Notes under the pieces: model-generated
The model's input: the letters and a program-made list of their open reading frames with translations, nothing else
The model's database searches: none
Told to the model about the DNA's origin: nothing
Shown: piece by piece, positions 44,701 through 53,258 of the stretch
Layout of the letters: every line of letters begins with the position of its first letter
Numbering within the stretch: position 1 is the first letter of the stretch
Origin: Rhizobium leguminosarum bv. viciae USDA 2370
GTDB taxonomy: Bacteria > Pseudomonadota > Alphaproteobacteria > Rhizobiales > Rhizobiaceae
DNA: 64,000 bases
Reading direction: 5' to 3'
NCBI RefSeq assembly: GCF_002008365.1
Contig: NZ_MRDL01000036.1
Coordinates: 62,001 to 126,000 of the forward strand
Program-made: the position numbers and the translations under genes

Positions 44701-45104
44701 GAAGCCTCGATCGCAAACAGCATGAAGGTGAAGCTTGCATAGATCAGCGAGGTGATGGTCGAGCCGATATAGCCGAAGCCCGCGCCACGCGTCAGAAGAT
44801 CGATGTCGACACCGTGGCGGATGGCGTAGCGGCTGATCGGCAGGCCGATCGCCAGCATGGCGACCGAGGCGACGATAATGGCGTAAAAGGCGTTGGTGGT
44901 GCCGTAGGAGAGAGTGATCGCGCCGCCGATTGCCTCCAGCGCCAGGAAGGAGATCGCGCCGATCGCCGTCTGCGAGATGCGCTGCGAGGAGAAATGGCGA
45001 GCGCTCTTTGCGGTGAAGCGCAACGCGTAATCTTCCAGCGTCTGGTTGGCGACCCAGCGATTGTATTCGCGTCTCACCGGAATGATGCGTTGGCGCGCTG
45101 CCAT
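41718..45104 (-). CDS. Transporter-fused hybrid sensor histidine kinase, 1128 aa
   Basis: The N-terminal 470 residues form about twelve membrane segments resembling an NCS1 (cytosine/purine/allantoin) permease, with AIGAISFLALEAIGGAITLS and later transporter-like loops. A cysteine-rich segment follows (Cys503, 506, 518, 526, 529, 530, 536, 540), likely a zinc-binding site, then two more membrane helices. A histidine kinase comes next: His686 in GLSHELRTPLNAVLG, the N box NLLSNAIKFT, DTGRGI and GLGLGLTI. A C-terminal receiver holds phosphoacceptor Asp972 (LVDILMPGMNGW). The layout resembles CbrA-type transporter-kinases but with another transporter family. The start at 45104 follows GGAAGAC. 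The partner regulator overlaps its end. Ligand unknown; a nitrogen compound is inferred from neighbours. Confidence 0.9.
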   Translation of the reverse strand: MAARQRIIPVRREYNRWVANQTLEDYALRFTAKSARHFSSQRISQTAIGAISFLALEAIGGAITLSYGTTNAFYAIIVASVAMLAIGLPISRYAIRHGVDIDLLTRGAGFGYIGSTITSLIYASFTFMLFAIEASIMSGALELTLGIPLWIGYIISAVMVIPLVTHGVRLISKFQLMTQPFWIVLNILPFIFIALLDWEKFDLWRAFAGIRHASGPPGTVAEFDLVEFGAASAVILALMSQIGEQADFLRFLPPDPQRKWRHRLAIFLAGPGWVIIGAPKLLAGSFLVVLTFTSGVPLDRAADPAQMYLTAFGYMVPWHNAALLLMAAFVVVSQLKINVMNAYAGSLAWSNFFSRLTHSHPGRVIWLVFNVAIALLLMELGIYRLLEETLGIFSIIAMAWLCTISADLFINKPLGLAPPGIEFKRAHLYDINPVGLGAMTLSATVSLIAHFGAFGDIAASLAPYITLVIALIASPVIAWATKGKFYLARKPRQSWKNLTSITCSVCEHPFEPEDMAWCPAYAAPICSLCCSLDSRCHDMCKPAARFNAQVGTVAKALLPETILGKLTTRLGRYGIAVVLALTAIGAILAMIAHQVASASPATAEVVNRTIFIVFFVFSVISGVVCWFYVLAHDSRVVAEEESSRQNTLLLKEIAAHKKTDAALQNAKETAEAANRAKSRYVVGLSHELRTPLNAVLGYAQILERDETIPAPRQSSIKVIRRSAEHLSGLIDGLLDISKIEAGRLQVYSNEINIQDFLDQIVDMFRPQAQAKGLTFIHERSPALPQFVRTDEKRLRQILVNLLSNAIKFTDEGSVTFDVGYRSQVATFTVTDTGRGITEKDLTRIYEPFQRGEAESVRPMPGLGLGLTITRLLTNTLGGEISVSSVKDEGSTFRVRLMLSGVMRAVAAAPQEKRIVGYDGPRRTVVVVDDNEDHREMMREILAPLDFIVLTAAGGGECLTLIEGIIPDLFLVDILMPGMNGWQLVSRLREAGQTAPVLMLSANIGDAAVLSDSDDSHNDAIGKPVDIRQLRDKLALHLGLKWIFADAAPAVPVKIEAPMLSPGAAHIQELLRLGEIGYIRGIEAKLSDLAKVEANQPFTEELRAYVAAFDLAGFMTFLHDFDEKVEPIA

Positions 45105-45283
45105 GTCTTCCTTTCCGGCATTCCGGTTGGGCTCATCGTCTCTCTGGCAGTTTTGGCGGGATGGTTGGGAAAGGCAAGAGGCGGGCACCGACTGGTTCAC
45201 AGAATGGCAATATATTTGCAATTGATCCGTCACGTAAGAGCTCTAACTCTCCCGGCGTTCGTTCAACCATTTCGGGTATCACC

Positions 45284-47188
45284 ATGTCTGTTTTAAGCCT
45301 CTGCCGCCTGAGCACCGCCCTCGTCTGCCTTCTTTCGATCGTGCCATCGCTTGCCAGCGCCGAGCAGGCCACGGCGGCCAAAGTTCCTTATGTGGAGGCC
45401 GGAAACACCAACAAGCGTGGTGACGCCTGCTTCTCGACGGCAGACACCAACGCCGCCGTTCACCTTCTCTCCGGCTTCCTTGAAATCTGGACTCCGCGCA
45501 CGCCTTTCGTCGATGCGGGTGTCGAGGCCCCGGCCAAGGACAATTGCCCGGCTGTCGCCAAGACGGATTGGGACGGTATTCCCGCCAGCAAGACCGACGG
45601 CCATATCGTCAACCAGGCTGTCCATGATGCGAACATCGCCTATGTCGTCAATGCGACGCGGGCGCGGACGGCCGATCAAGCGGTGGCCGCCTATCTCGAC
45701 GATCGGCGCGGCAAGAATGCCAGCATTGTCGATGGTCTCGGTCCGCTGACGGATGCCTGGAAGGCCGGTTCGAAGCAGACCACCACGATCACCGCGGTGG
45801 CGGCCGACGCGACGACGGTCAAATATGACGACAAGGGCAACAATCGCGGCGCCGGCAGCAAGCCGGACGCGGAAAACAAGACCGATGCCAACCCCGACAT
45901 GGGCCTTGCAATCGACTTCATCAACGCCGCAAGCGGTGACGGTTCGACGGAACCGGCCAAGCGCTATTTCAAATATGGCCGTCCCTACCGCTGGAGCCAG
46001 GACGTATCGGTCGTCCCGACGCTGGAGCCCGCCAAGAGCGGCAAGCCGGTCGAGGACGGCGGTTTCCCCAGCGGGCATACGGCGGAAGCCTGGCGGGATG
46101 CGCTCGCCATGGCCTATCTCGTGCCGCAGCGCTTTCAGGAAATGATCACACGCGCCAGCGAACTGGGTGAAGACCGCATCCTTGCCGGCATGCATTCTCC
46201 TCTCGACGTGATGGGCGGCCGGATGCTCGGCACCGCTACGGTCGTCTACAATCTGAACAAGGCCGACAATGCGGCGCTGAAGAGCGATGCTTACGCCCAA
46301 GCGCAGGCATGGCTTATCGCCAAGTCAGGCGTTGCGGATGCAGGTGCGCTCGAGGTCGCTGCCCACGCGGCACCGCTTGCCGCAGACCGTTTCGCCGATC
46401 ATGACGCCAACCGAGCCTACGTGCTGCAGCGCTTGAGCTACGGCCTGCCGACGATCCATGCGACCGATCAGCCGGCGCGGGTGCCGCAGGGCGCTGAAGC
46501 GCTTCTCGAAACGCGTCTGCCCTATCTGGACGGCGAGCAGCGCCGCGACGTGCTGAAGACGACGGAGATCGCCTCCGGCTACCCGCTCCTCGACGATGTG
46601 GAAGGTTACGGCCGTCTCAACCTGTTTGCCGCCGCCGACGGTTACGCTGCGTTCGAACAGGACGTGACCGTGACGATGGACGCGGCAAAGGGCGGGTTCA
46701 ATTCGATCGACACCTGGCGGAACCACATTACCGGCAAGGGCAGGTTGGTGAAGCGCGGCAACGGCATCCTCGGGCTTTCAGGCGCCAACAGCTATGCCGG
46801 CGGCACCGTGCTGGAAGAGGGCGCGCTGGTGGCCTTGTCGCCGTCGGCCTTCGGTCGTGGCGAGCTGACGGTCAATGGCGGCTCGCTCGTTCTGGCGGCC
46901 GACAAGCCTTTGACCGTGAGCGGTGACTATCAGCAACTCGCCAATGCCACGGCGAAGTCGGCGCTCGGCGAAAACGGCGCGGGCACGCTGGTTGTCGAAG
47001 GCAAGGCAGTGCTGGCCGGCGACCTCGACGTGACGATTGCCGATGGCTATGCCCCAACGCCCGGAACGAAGATCGAAATCCTGAAGGCGAGTGCCGTGAC
47101 TGGCACCTTCGGCAAGTTCACGGTTTCCGGCCACAAGGCGACCCTCTCCTACGGCCCGACATCAGTCACTTTGACGATCGACGGATAA
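45284..47188 (+). CDS. Secreted PAP2-type acid phosphatase with autotransporter-like C-terminal repeats, 634 aa
   Basis: A signal peptide (about 1-26, ending SLASA) precedes a class A acid phosphatase / PAP2 domain. Its three motifs are visible: KRYFKYGRPYRW, PSGHTAEAWRDALAMAYL and DRILAGMHSPLDVMGGRMLG with the catalytic His. The C-terminal 220 residues carry beta-strand repeats of the autotransporter passenger kind (GNGILGLSGANSYAGGTVLE), but no outer-membrane barrel follows. It probably hydrolyses phosphate esters outside the cytoplasm; the repeat region may bind the surface. The ATG at 45284 was chosen for the signal peptide. It is divergent from the hybrid kinase, with 179 bp between the starts. 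Confidence 0.88.
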   Translation: MSVLSLCRLSTALVCLLSIVPSLASAEQATAAKVPYVEAGNTNKRGDACFSTADTNAAVHLLSGFLEIWTPRTPFVDAGVEAPAKDNCPAVAKTDWDGIPASKTDGHIVNQAVHDANIAYVVNATRARTADQAVAAYLDDRRGKNASIVDGLGPLTDAWKAGSKQTTTITAVAADATTVKYDDKGNNRGAGSKPDAENKTDANPDMGLAIDFINAASGDGSTEPAKRYFKYGRPYRWSQDVSVVPTLEPAKSGKPVEDGGFPSGHTAEAWRDALAMAYLVPQRFQEMITRASELGEDRILAGMHSPLDVMGGRMLGTATVVYNLNKADNAALKSDAYAQAQAWLIAKSGVADAGALEVAAHAAPLAADRFADHDANRAYVLQRLSYGLPTIHATDQPARVPQGAEALLETRLPYLDGEQRRDVLKTTEIASGYPLLDDVEGYGRLNLFAAADGYAAFEQDVTVTMDAAKGGFNSIDTWRNHITGKGRLVKRGNGILGLSGANSYAGGTVLEEGALVALSPSAFGRGELTVNGGSLVLAADKPLTVSGDYQQLANATAKSALGENGAGTLVVEGKAVLAGDLDVTIADGYAPTPGTKIEILKASAVTGTFGKFTVSGHKATLSYGPTSVTLTIDG

Positions 47189-47204
47189 ATTCCGGTATCG
47201 AGAC

Positions 47205-47232
47205 AGGGCATCTCCCGCCGCGGGGATGCCCT
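47205..47232 (+). terminator. Candidate terminator after the PAP2 phosphatase
   Basis: Arms AGGGCATC (47205-47212) and GATGCCCT (47225-47232) enclose an inner CCCG / CGGG stem with one bulged T. A weak TCCTTCCC stretch follows. It lies between the phosphatase stop and urtA. Confidence 0.5.
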
Positions 47233-47375
47233 TCCTTCCCTGGTCTGCCTGTTTGACCCCCGCGCCTACGTCATTTTGCGTATGTGTTTTTGCGCTGCAG
47301 CGCCCGATAGTCCCTTAAGCAACAGTTAATCTCCGTTTCCGGCCTGTTGCGGAACAAGAAGAGGGGCTCAACCAG

Positions 47376-48668
47376 ATGAATCTCAGAACTACTATTACGG
47401 GCGCTGCACTCGGCGCCGTCATGGCGGCCTCGGCTGCCTTCAGCGGTGCGGTTGCCGCCGACGACACGATCAAGGTCGGCATTCTGCACTCGCTTTCCGG
47501 CACCATGGCCATCTCCGAGACCACGCTCAAGGACGCCATGCTGATGCTCATCGACGAGCAGAACAAGAAGGGCGGCCTTCTCGGCAAGAAGCTTGAGGCC
47601 GTCGTCGTCGACCCGGCTTCCGACTGGCCGCTGTTTGCCGAAAAGGCTCGTGAGTTGATCCAGAAGGACAAGGTTGCCGCAGTCTTCGGTTGCTGGACGT
47701 CCTCGTCGCGCAAGTCCGTTCTGCCGGTTTTCGAAGAGACCAATTCGATCCTCTTCTACCCGGTCCAGTATGAAGGCGAAGAGTCCTCGCGCAACATCTT
47801 CTACACCGGTGCTGCTCCGAACCAGCAGGCCATTCCTGCTGTCGACTACCTGATGGAAAAAGAGGGCGTCAAGCGCTTCGTTCTCGAAGGTACGGACTAC
47901 GTTTATCCGCGCACGACCAACAAGATTCTCGAGGCATATCTGATTTCGAAGGGTATTCCGAAAGAAGATATCATGACCAACTACACGCCGTTCGGCTTCT
48001 CCGACTGGCAGACCGAAGTTTCCAAGATCAAGGAATTCGGTTCGGCCGGCAAGAAGACCGCCGTCGTCTCGACGATCAACGGCGATGCCAACGTTCCCTT
48101 CTACAAGGAACTGGGGAACAAGGGCATCAAGGCAACCGACATTCCCGTCGTCGCCTTCTCGGTCGGCGAAGAAGAGCTTGCCGGTCTCGACACCAAGCCG
48201 CTCGTCGGCCATCTCGCTGCCTGGAACTACTTCGAGTCGGTCGAAAGCTCTGCCAACAAGAAGTTCATCAAGGACTGGCACGCTTTCACCAAGAACGACA
48301 AGCGCGTGACGAACGACCCGATGGAAGCCGCCTATATCGGTTTCAACGCATGGGTTAAGGCCGTCCAGGCTGCCGGCACGACCGACACCGACAAGGTTCT
48401 CGACACCATCATCGGCGTCAGCGTTCCGAACCTCTCCGGCGGTTATGCGACCGTCATGCCGAACCACCACATCACCAAACCGGTGCTGATCGGTGAAATT
48501 CAGGCCGACGGCCAGTTCGAAATCGTCCAGCAGACACCTGCCGTCGTCGGTGACGAATGGTCGGATTACCTGCCTGATTCCAAGGACCTGATCTCCGATT
48601 GGCGCAAGCCGATGTCCTGCGGCAACTTCAACGTTGCTACGGGCAAGTGCGGTGGCAAGGGTTCCTGA
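47376..48668 (+). CDS. urtA: Urea ABC transporter substrate-binding protein UrtA
   Basis: UrtA is the periplasmic receptor of the UrtABCDE urea importer. It has 430 residues with a signal peptide (about 1-28, ending GAVAA) and mature start DDTIKVGILHSLSGTMAISE. The UrtA-specific stretches FGCWTSSSRKSVLPVFEETN and YPVQYEGEESSRNIFYTGAA are present. A GGAACAAG upstream region and AGAGG-type site precede the ATG. The neighbouring urtB-E and ure genes make the assignment firm. It is first in the transcript, with a hairpin between it and urtB. Confidence 0.96.
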   Translation: MNLRTTITGAALGAVMAASAAFSGAVAADDTIKVGILHSLSGTMAISETTLKDAMLMLIDEQNKKGGLLGKKLEAVVVDPASDWPLFAEKARELIQKDKVAAVFGCWTSSSRKSVLPVFEETNSILFYPVQYEGEESSRNIFYTGAAPNQQAIPAVDYLMEKEGVKRFVLEGTDYVYPRTTNKILEAYLISKGIPKEDIMTNYTPFGFSDWQTEVSKIKEFGSAGKKTAVVSTINGDANVPFYKELGNKGIKATDIPVVAFSVGEEELAGLDTKPLVGHLAAWNYFESVESSANKKFIKDWHAFTKNDKRVTNDPMEAAYIGFNAWVKAVQAAGTTDTDKVLDTIIGVSVPNLSGGYATVMPNHHITKPVLIGEIQADGQFEIVQQTPAVVGDEWSDYLPDSKDLISDWRKPMSCGNFNVATGKCGGKGS

Positions 48669-48698
48669 GTACGGCCCCGATCCAATGATTGCCTGAAG

Positions 48699-48730
48699 GC
48701 TTCCGTCCGGGTTTGATCCCGGGCGGAAGC
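48699..48730 (+). other. Intercistronic hairpin between urtA and urtB
   Basis: A 13-bp stem GCTTCCGTCCGGG / CCCGGGCGGAAGC with one T-G pair has a 6-nt loop and lies 30 bp after the urtA stop. No T run follows. Such structures commonly protect the upstream message, so the binding protein is made in excess over the permeases; that use here is inferred. Confidence 0.6.
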
Positions 48731-48783
48731 TCCGTCCCAGCGATTGCGCCGCGAGGCCAACACTATCAAGGGCGAGAAAGCCG

Positions 48784-50421
48784 ATGTATCGCGCCATAAA
48801 GATTTTCCTCATCACGGTTTGCCTGACATTTTCGGGCCTGACATTTTCGGGCGTGATAATCTCGAGCGAAGCCCAGGCTCAGGACGATATCCATGTGCTC
48901 ATCGACGCGCTCGGCGTCGGCGACTTCCCGGAACGCGAAGCGGCCATCAAAGCGCTGGTCGCCTCCAAGGACCAGCATGTCAGCCAGATCCTGCAGCAGT
49001 TGAGCGACGGCCTTCTCTACGTCAATTCTGATGGCGGCCCGGTTCTTCTCCAGGGCGGTACCGATGACGAACCGACCTATTCCGATCCGATCACCGGCGA
49101 ACCCGCTGCAGATGTCGATCCGGATCTGATGACGAAGGTCAAGATCAACAACGCGCTTCGCGGCGTCATCAGCGCCGCCACCAGCCAACTGACGCTGATG
49201 AGCCCGGACCGTTCCGCGCGGCTTGCCGCGGCGCAGGGCCTCCTGAAAGATGCCGACCCCGCCAATCTCGACCTGCTGAACTCGGCGCTGGCGGCCGAAA
49301 AGGACGCAGAGATCAAGAATACGATGGAAGCGGCGCGCGCAGTGCTGCTGCTCAAGACGGATGCGAGCGTCGAAGACAAGAAGGCTGCGATCGATACGAT
49401 CGCGGCGCGCGGTAATCGCGATGCGCTGACCATCCTCACGACCACACTCGAAACCGCGCCTGAAGACCTGAAGCCGGCGATCCAGGCGGATATCAGTTCC
49501 ATCAATCGCAGCCTGGCGCTGTGGGACATCGTCCAGAACATCTGGTACGGATTGTCTCTCGGCTCGGTGCTGCTGCTTGCCGCGATCGGCCTTGCCATCA
49601 CCTTCGGCGTCATGGGCGTCATCAACATGGCGCATGGCGAAATGGTGATGATCGGTGCCTATACGACCTATGTCGTGCAGGAATACATAACCTCCGCCTT
49701 TCCTGAGCTTGCCGATTATTCGCTGGCCTTTGCTGTGCCTGCGGCCTTCGTCTTTACCGGCTTCGTCGGTCTGTTGATCGAGCGCGCCGTCATCCGCTAT
49801 CTCTACGGTCGGCCGCTCGAAACGCTGCTCGCCACCTGGGGTGTGTCGCTGATCCTGCAGCAGGCGGTGCGCAGCATCTTCGGCCCGACCAACCGCGAGG
49901 TCCGCAATCCGACCTGGATGTCCGGCGTATTCGATCTCGGCGGGCTCTCCATCACCTGGAACCGACTGTGGATCATCGTCTTTTCGATGGTGGTCTTTGT
50001 GGCGCTGCTCCTGCTGCTCAAGCGGTCCGCCTTTGGCCTGCAGATGCGCGCCGTTACGCAGAACCGCCGCATGGCGTCGTCGATGGGCATCCGCACCGGT
50101 TGGGTCGATGCCTTCACCTTCGCGCTCGGCTCGGGCATTGCCGGTATCGCCGGCGTGGCGCTCAGCCAGATTGACAACGTCTCGCCGAACCTCGGTCAAT
50201 CCTACATCATCGACAGCTTCATGGTCGTCGTCTTCGGCGGTGTCGGCAATCTCTGGGGCACGCTGGTCGGTGCACTCTCGCTCGGCGTCGTCAACAAGTT
50301 CCTCGAGCCCTTTGCAGGCGCCGTGCTCGGCAAGATCCTGGTGCTCGTCCTCATCATTCTCTTCATCCAGAAGCGTCCCCGCGGGCTCTTCGCACTCAAA
50401 GGAAGGGCGGTGGAAGCATGA
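48784..50421 (+). CDS. urtB: Urea ABC transporter permease UrtB, 545 aa
   Basis: UrtB is one of the two channel subunits of the urea importer. A signal-like segment (about 1-30) precedes about 200 residues of helical, repeat-like sequence (AAIKALVASKDQHVSQILQQ; REAAIKAL-type units). The LivH-type permease core follows (about 245-545), with ITFGVMGVINMAHGEMVMIG and GGVGNLWGTLVGALSLGVVN. The periplasmic N-terminal region is typical of UrtB but absent from LivH. The gene overlaps urtC by 4 bp (ATGA). Substrate urea is inferred from the operon. Confidence 0.95.
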   Translation: MYRAIKIFLITVCLTFSGLTFSGVIISSEAQAQDDIHVLIDALGVGDFPEREAAIKALVASKDQHVSQILQQLSDGLLYVNSDGGPVLLQGGTDDEPTYSDPITGEPAADVDPDLMTKVKINNALRGVISAATSQLTLMSPDRSARLAAAQGLLKDADPANLDLLNSALAAEKDAEIKNTMEAARAVLLLKTDASVEDKKAAIDTIAARGNRDALTILTTTLETAPEDLKPAIQADISSINRSLALWDIVQNIWYGLSLGSVLLLAAIGLAITFGVMGVINMAHGEMVMIGAYTTYVVQEYITSAFPELADYSLAFAVPAAFVFTGFVGLLIERAVIRYLYGRPLETLLATWGVSLILQQAVRSIFGPTNREVRNPTWMSGVFDLGGLSITWNRLWIIVFSMVVFVALLLLLKRSAFGLQMRAVTQNRRMASSMGIRTGWVDAFTFALGSGIAGIAGVALSQIDNVSPNLGQSYIIDSFMVVVFGGVGNLWGTLVGALSLGVVNKFLEPFAGAVLGKILVLVLIILFIQKRPRGLFALKGRAVEA

Positions 50422-51581
50422 TTACGGCCTTCCTTCTCCGATCACTCGATCGCAAGATCGTCATTGCCATCGCCCTCCTGCTTCTGGTCGCGGTCCTCGT
50501 GCCGGTCCTGAACCTGATGACGGGGCCGACCAATCCGCTACACGTGCCGACTTATATCATGTCGCTGTTCGGCAAGTATCTGACCTATGCGCTGCTGGCG
50601 CTGGCGCTCGACCTCGTCTGGGGCTTCTGCGGCATCCTCTCCCTCGGCCACGGTGCCTTCTTTGCGCTCGGCGGCTATGCGATGGGCATGTATCTGATGC
50701 GCCAGATCGGCACGCGCGGCAGCTACGGAGATCCTGTTCTGCCCGACTTCATGGTGTTCCTGAACTGGAAGGATCTGCCTTGGTTCTGGTACGGTTTCAA
50801 CCATTTCTGGTTTGCGGCGCTGATGGTGCTCGTCGTACCCGGTCTGCTCGCCTTCGTCTTCGGCTGGTTTGCCTTCCGCTCACGCGTCAACGGCGTCTAT
50901 CTCTCGATCATCACCCAGGCGATGACCTACGCGCTGCTGCTGGCCTTCTTCCGCAACGACATGGGCTTCGGCGGCAATAACGGCCTTACTGATTTCAAGG
51001 ACATTATCGGTTTCAACGTACAGGCTGACGGCACGCGTGCAGCCCTCTTTGCCGCAACTGCGATCTTCCTCGCTCTATCGCTGATGATTGCTTCGGCGAT
51101 CGTACGCTCGAAGTTCGGCAAGGTGCTGGTCGGCGTGCGCGATGCCGAAAGCCGCACGCGCTTCCTCGGCTACCGCGTTGAGCATTTCAAGCTCTTCACC
51201 TTCGTCGTCTCGGCGATGATGGCAGGCATTGCCGGCGCGCTCTACGTGCCGCAGGTGGGCATTATCAATCCCGGCGAATTCGCCCCTGCCAATTCGATCG
51301 AAGTCGTCATCTGGACCGCGGTCGGCGGGCGGGCGACGCTGATCGGGCCGATCATCGGCGCGATCCTCGTCAACGGCGGCAAGACGATCTTCACCGGCCT
51401 CTTCCCGGAGTTCTGGCTGTTTGCACTCGGCGGTCTCTTCGTCGCCGTCACTCTGTTCCTGCCGAAGGGCGTCGTCGGCACGATTGCGCAATATCTTGGC
51501 AAGCGGAAGCTTGTCTCCAAGGCTGCCCCGCCGGCGGCTGAGGAAGACGGTATCGAGCCGAAAATCCAGGCAGCGGAGTGA
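50418..51581 (+). CDS. urtC: Urea ABC transporter permease UrtC, 387 aa
   Basis: UrtC is the second channel subunit, related to LivM, with about ten membrane segments. Signatures include DLVWGFCGILSLGHGAFFAL and VGVRDAESRTRFLGYRVEHF, the loop that meets the ATPases. The start ATG overlaps the urtB stop, and the end reads into urtD. A C-terminal charged tail (about 30 residues) is predicted in the cytoplasm. Confidence 0.95.
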   Translation: MITAFLLRSLDRKIVIAIALLLLVAVLVPVLNLMTGPTNPLHVPTYIMSLFGKYLTYALLALALDLVWGFCGILSLGHGAFFALGGYAMGMYLMRQIGTRGSYGDPVLPDFMVFLNWKDLPWFWYGFNHFWFAALMVLVVPGLLAFVFGWFAFRSRVNGVYLSIITQAMTYALLLAFFRNDMGFGGNNGLTDFKDIIGFNVQADGTRAALFAATAIFLALSLMIASAIVRSKFGKVLVGVRDAESRTRFLGYRVEHFKLFTFVVSAMMAGIAGALYVPQVGIINPGEFAPANSIEVVIWTAVGGRATLIGPIIGAILVNGGKTIFTGLFPEFWLFALGGLFVAVTLFLPKGVVGTIAQYLGKRKLVSKAAPPAAEEDGIEPKIQAAE

Positions 51582-51586
51582 GCGCC

Positions 51587-52342
51587 ATGATTCCCGACGT
51601 CAAACCCAATAGCGTGCTTTATCTCAACGGCGTTTCGGTTTCCTTCGACGGCTTCAAGGCGCTGAATTCGCTGTCGATCGTCATCGAGCCCGGTGAACTT
51701 CGCGCCATCATCGGCCCTAACGGCGCCGGCAAGACGACGATGATGGATATCATCACCGGCAAGACCCGGCCCGATGAGGGTGAGGTGTTCTTCAACGGTA
51801 CGATTGATCTCACCAAGAAGGATGAGGCCGATATCGCTCAGCTCGGCATCGGCCGCAAGTTTCAGAAGCCGACAGTCTTCGAAAGCCATACGGTGTGGGA
51901 CAATCTGGAGCTGGCGCTGAACCGACGTCGTGGTGTGTTCTCGACGCTGTTCTACCGGCTTTCGGGCGAGGACAAGGCACGCATCGAGGAAATCCTCGAC
52001 ACGGTGCGGCTGACGCACCGCCGCGACGAATTCGCCGCCAATCTCTCGCACGGGCAGAAGCAGTGGCTGGAGATCGGCATGCTGCTGGCGCAGGAGCCGA
52101 AGCTTCTGCTCGTCGACGAACCGGTGGCCGGCATGACCGATGCGGAGACTGCAGAAACCGCAATCCTGCTCAAGGATATCGCCAAGACCCGGTCGGTCGT
52201 CGTCGTCGAGCACGACATGGGCTTCATTCGCGACCTCGGCGTCAAGGTGACCTGCCTCGCGGAAGGCTCGGTGCTGGCGGAAGGGTCGATCGATTTCGTC
52301 AGCTCCGATCCGAAGGTGATCGAGAACTATCTGGGGCGGTGA
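51587..52342 (+). CDS. urtD: Urea ABC transporter ATP-binding protein UrtD, 251 aa
   Basis: UrtD is the LivG-like ATPase of the importer. Walker A is GPNGAGKTT, the signature region LSHGQKQWLEIGMLLAQEP, and Walker B LLLVDEPVAGMTDAE, with VVEHDMGFIRDLG holding the switch His. The ATG at 51587 is 8 nt after GGAG; a GTG at 51578 would overlap that ribosome-binding site and is less likely. The short gap to urtC marks the operon. Confidence 0.95.
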   Translation: MIPDVKPNSVLYLNGVSVSFDGFKALNSLSIVIEPGELRAIIGPNGAGKTTMMDIITGKTRPDEGEVFFNGTIDLTKKDEADIAQLGIGRKFQKPTVFESHTVWDNLELALNRRRGVFSTLFYRLSGEDKARIEEILDTVRLTHRRDEFAANLSHGQKQWLEIGMLLAQEPKLLLVDEPVAGMTDAETAETAILLKDIAKTRSVVVVEHDMGFIRDLGVKVTCLAEGSVLAEGSIDFVSSDPKVIENYLGR

Positions 52343-52412
52343 GGGATGATGGGTCCATTGAATGTTGGGGAGGGGTCTATTGCGGTCCCACAAAGATTCG
52401 GGAGACGGCATC

Positions 52413-53108
52413 ATGCTGACAGTTGAAAACGCAAACCTGCATTATGGCGCCGCTCAGGCGCTGCGCGGCATCTCGATCAAGGCCGAGATGGGCAAGATCA
52501 CCTGCGTGCTGGGGCGTAACGGCGTGGGGAAGAGTTCTCTTCTGCGCGCCGTTACCGGCCAGCATCCGCTGTCGGCGGGCGCGGTCACCTTCAACGACAC
52601 CAGGCTCAACGGCCTGCCGCCCTTTGCCCGCGCCAAGCAGGGTATCGGCTATGTCCCGCAGGGGCGCGAAATCTTCCCGCTGCTCACCGTCAAGGAAAAT
52701 CTCGAAACCGGCTTTGCACCGCTTGGCCGCCGCGACCGCAACATCCCCGATGATATCTTCAGCCTCTTCCCGGTGCTGAAGTCGATGTTGTCACGTCGCG
52801 GCGGCGATCTTTCCGGTGGGCAGCAGCAGCAGTTGGCGATTGGGCGCGCCATGGTGACGCGGCCTAGGATTCTCGTGCTCGACGAACCGACCGAGGGCAT
52901 TCAGCCCTCGATTATCAAGGACATCGGCCGGGCGATCCGCTACTTGCGTGACTCCACCGGCATGGCGATCCTTCTCGTCGAACAATATCTGGATTTCTGC
53001 CGAGAGCTCGCCGACTACGTCTACATCATGGATCGCGGCGAGATCGTCCATGAAGGGCTTGCCGAAACGCTGGATACACCGGAGGCCCGCCGCCATCTGA
53101 CTGTCTGA
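52413..53108 (+). CDS. urtE: Urea ABC transporter ATP-binding protein UrtE, 231 aa
   Basis: UrtE is the LivF-like ATPase. Walker A is GRNGVGKSS, the signature LSGGQQQQLAIGRAMVTRPR, and Walker B ILVLDEPTEGIQPS. The start at 52413 begins MLTVENANLHYG; longer frames run back over the upstream gap. It is followed after 150 bp by ureD. Confidence 0.95.
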   Translation: MLTVENANLHYGAAQALRGISIKAEMGKITCVLGRNGVGKSSLLRAVTGQHPLSAGAVTFNDTRLNGLPPFARAKQGIGYVPQGREIFPLLTVKENLETGFAPLGRRDRNIPDDIFSLFPVLKSMLSRRGGDLSGGQQQQLAIGRAMVTRPRILVLDEPTEGIQPSIIKDIGRAIRYLRDSTGMAILLVEQYLDFCRELADYVYIMDRGEIVHEGLAETLDTPEARRHLTV

Positions 53109-53258
53109 CCGGCAAATGCCGCATTTTGCAGCAAGGGACACGGAGCCTGGAAAATCTTCCTCTGCCTCTGCTGGTCTGCTCCAGACGGCATAGGAATTGC
53201 TTGCTTTCCGTCATCCGCGCGATTGAATGAAAACGGTGGCGCGACCGAAAGGGACGAT

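Noticed and set aside
47241..47375. Sigma-54 (-24/-12) promoter before urtA
   Set aside because: I looked for TGGCAC-N5-TTGC because urea uptake is often nitrogen controlled, but found no acceptable match.
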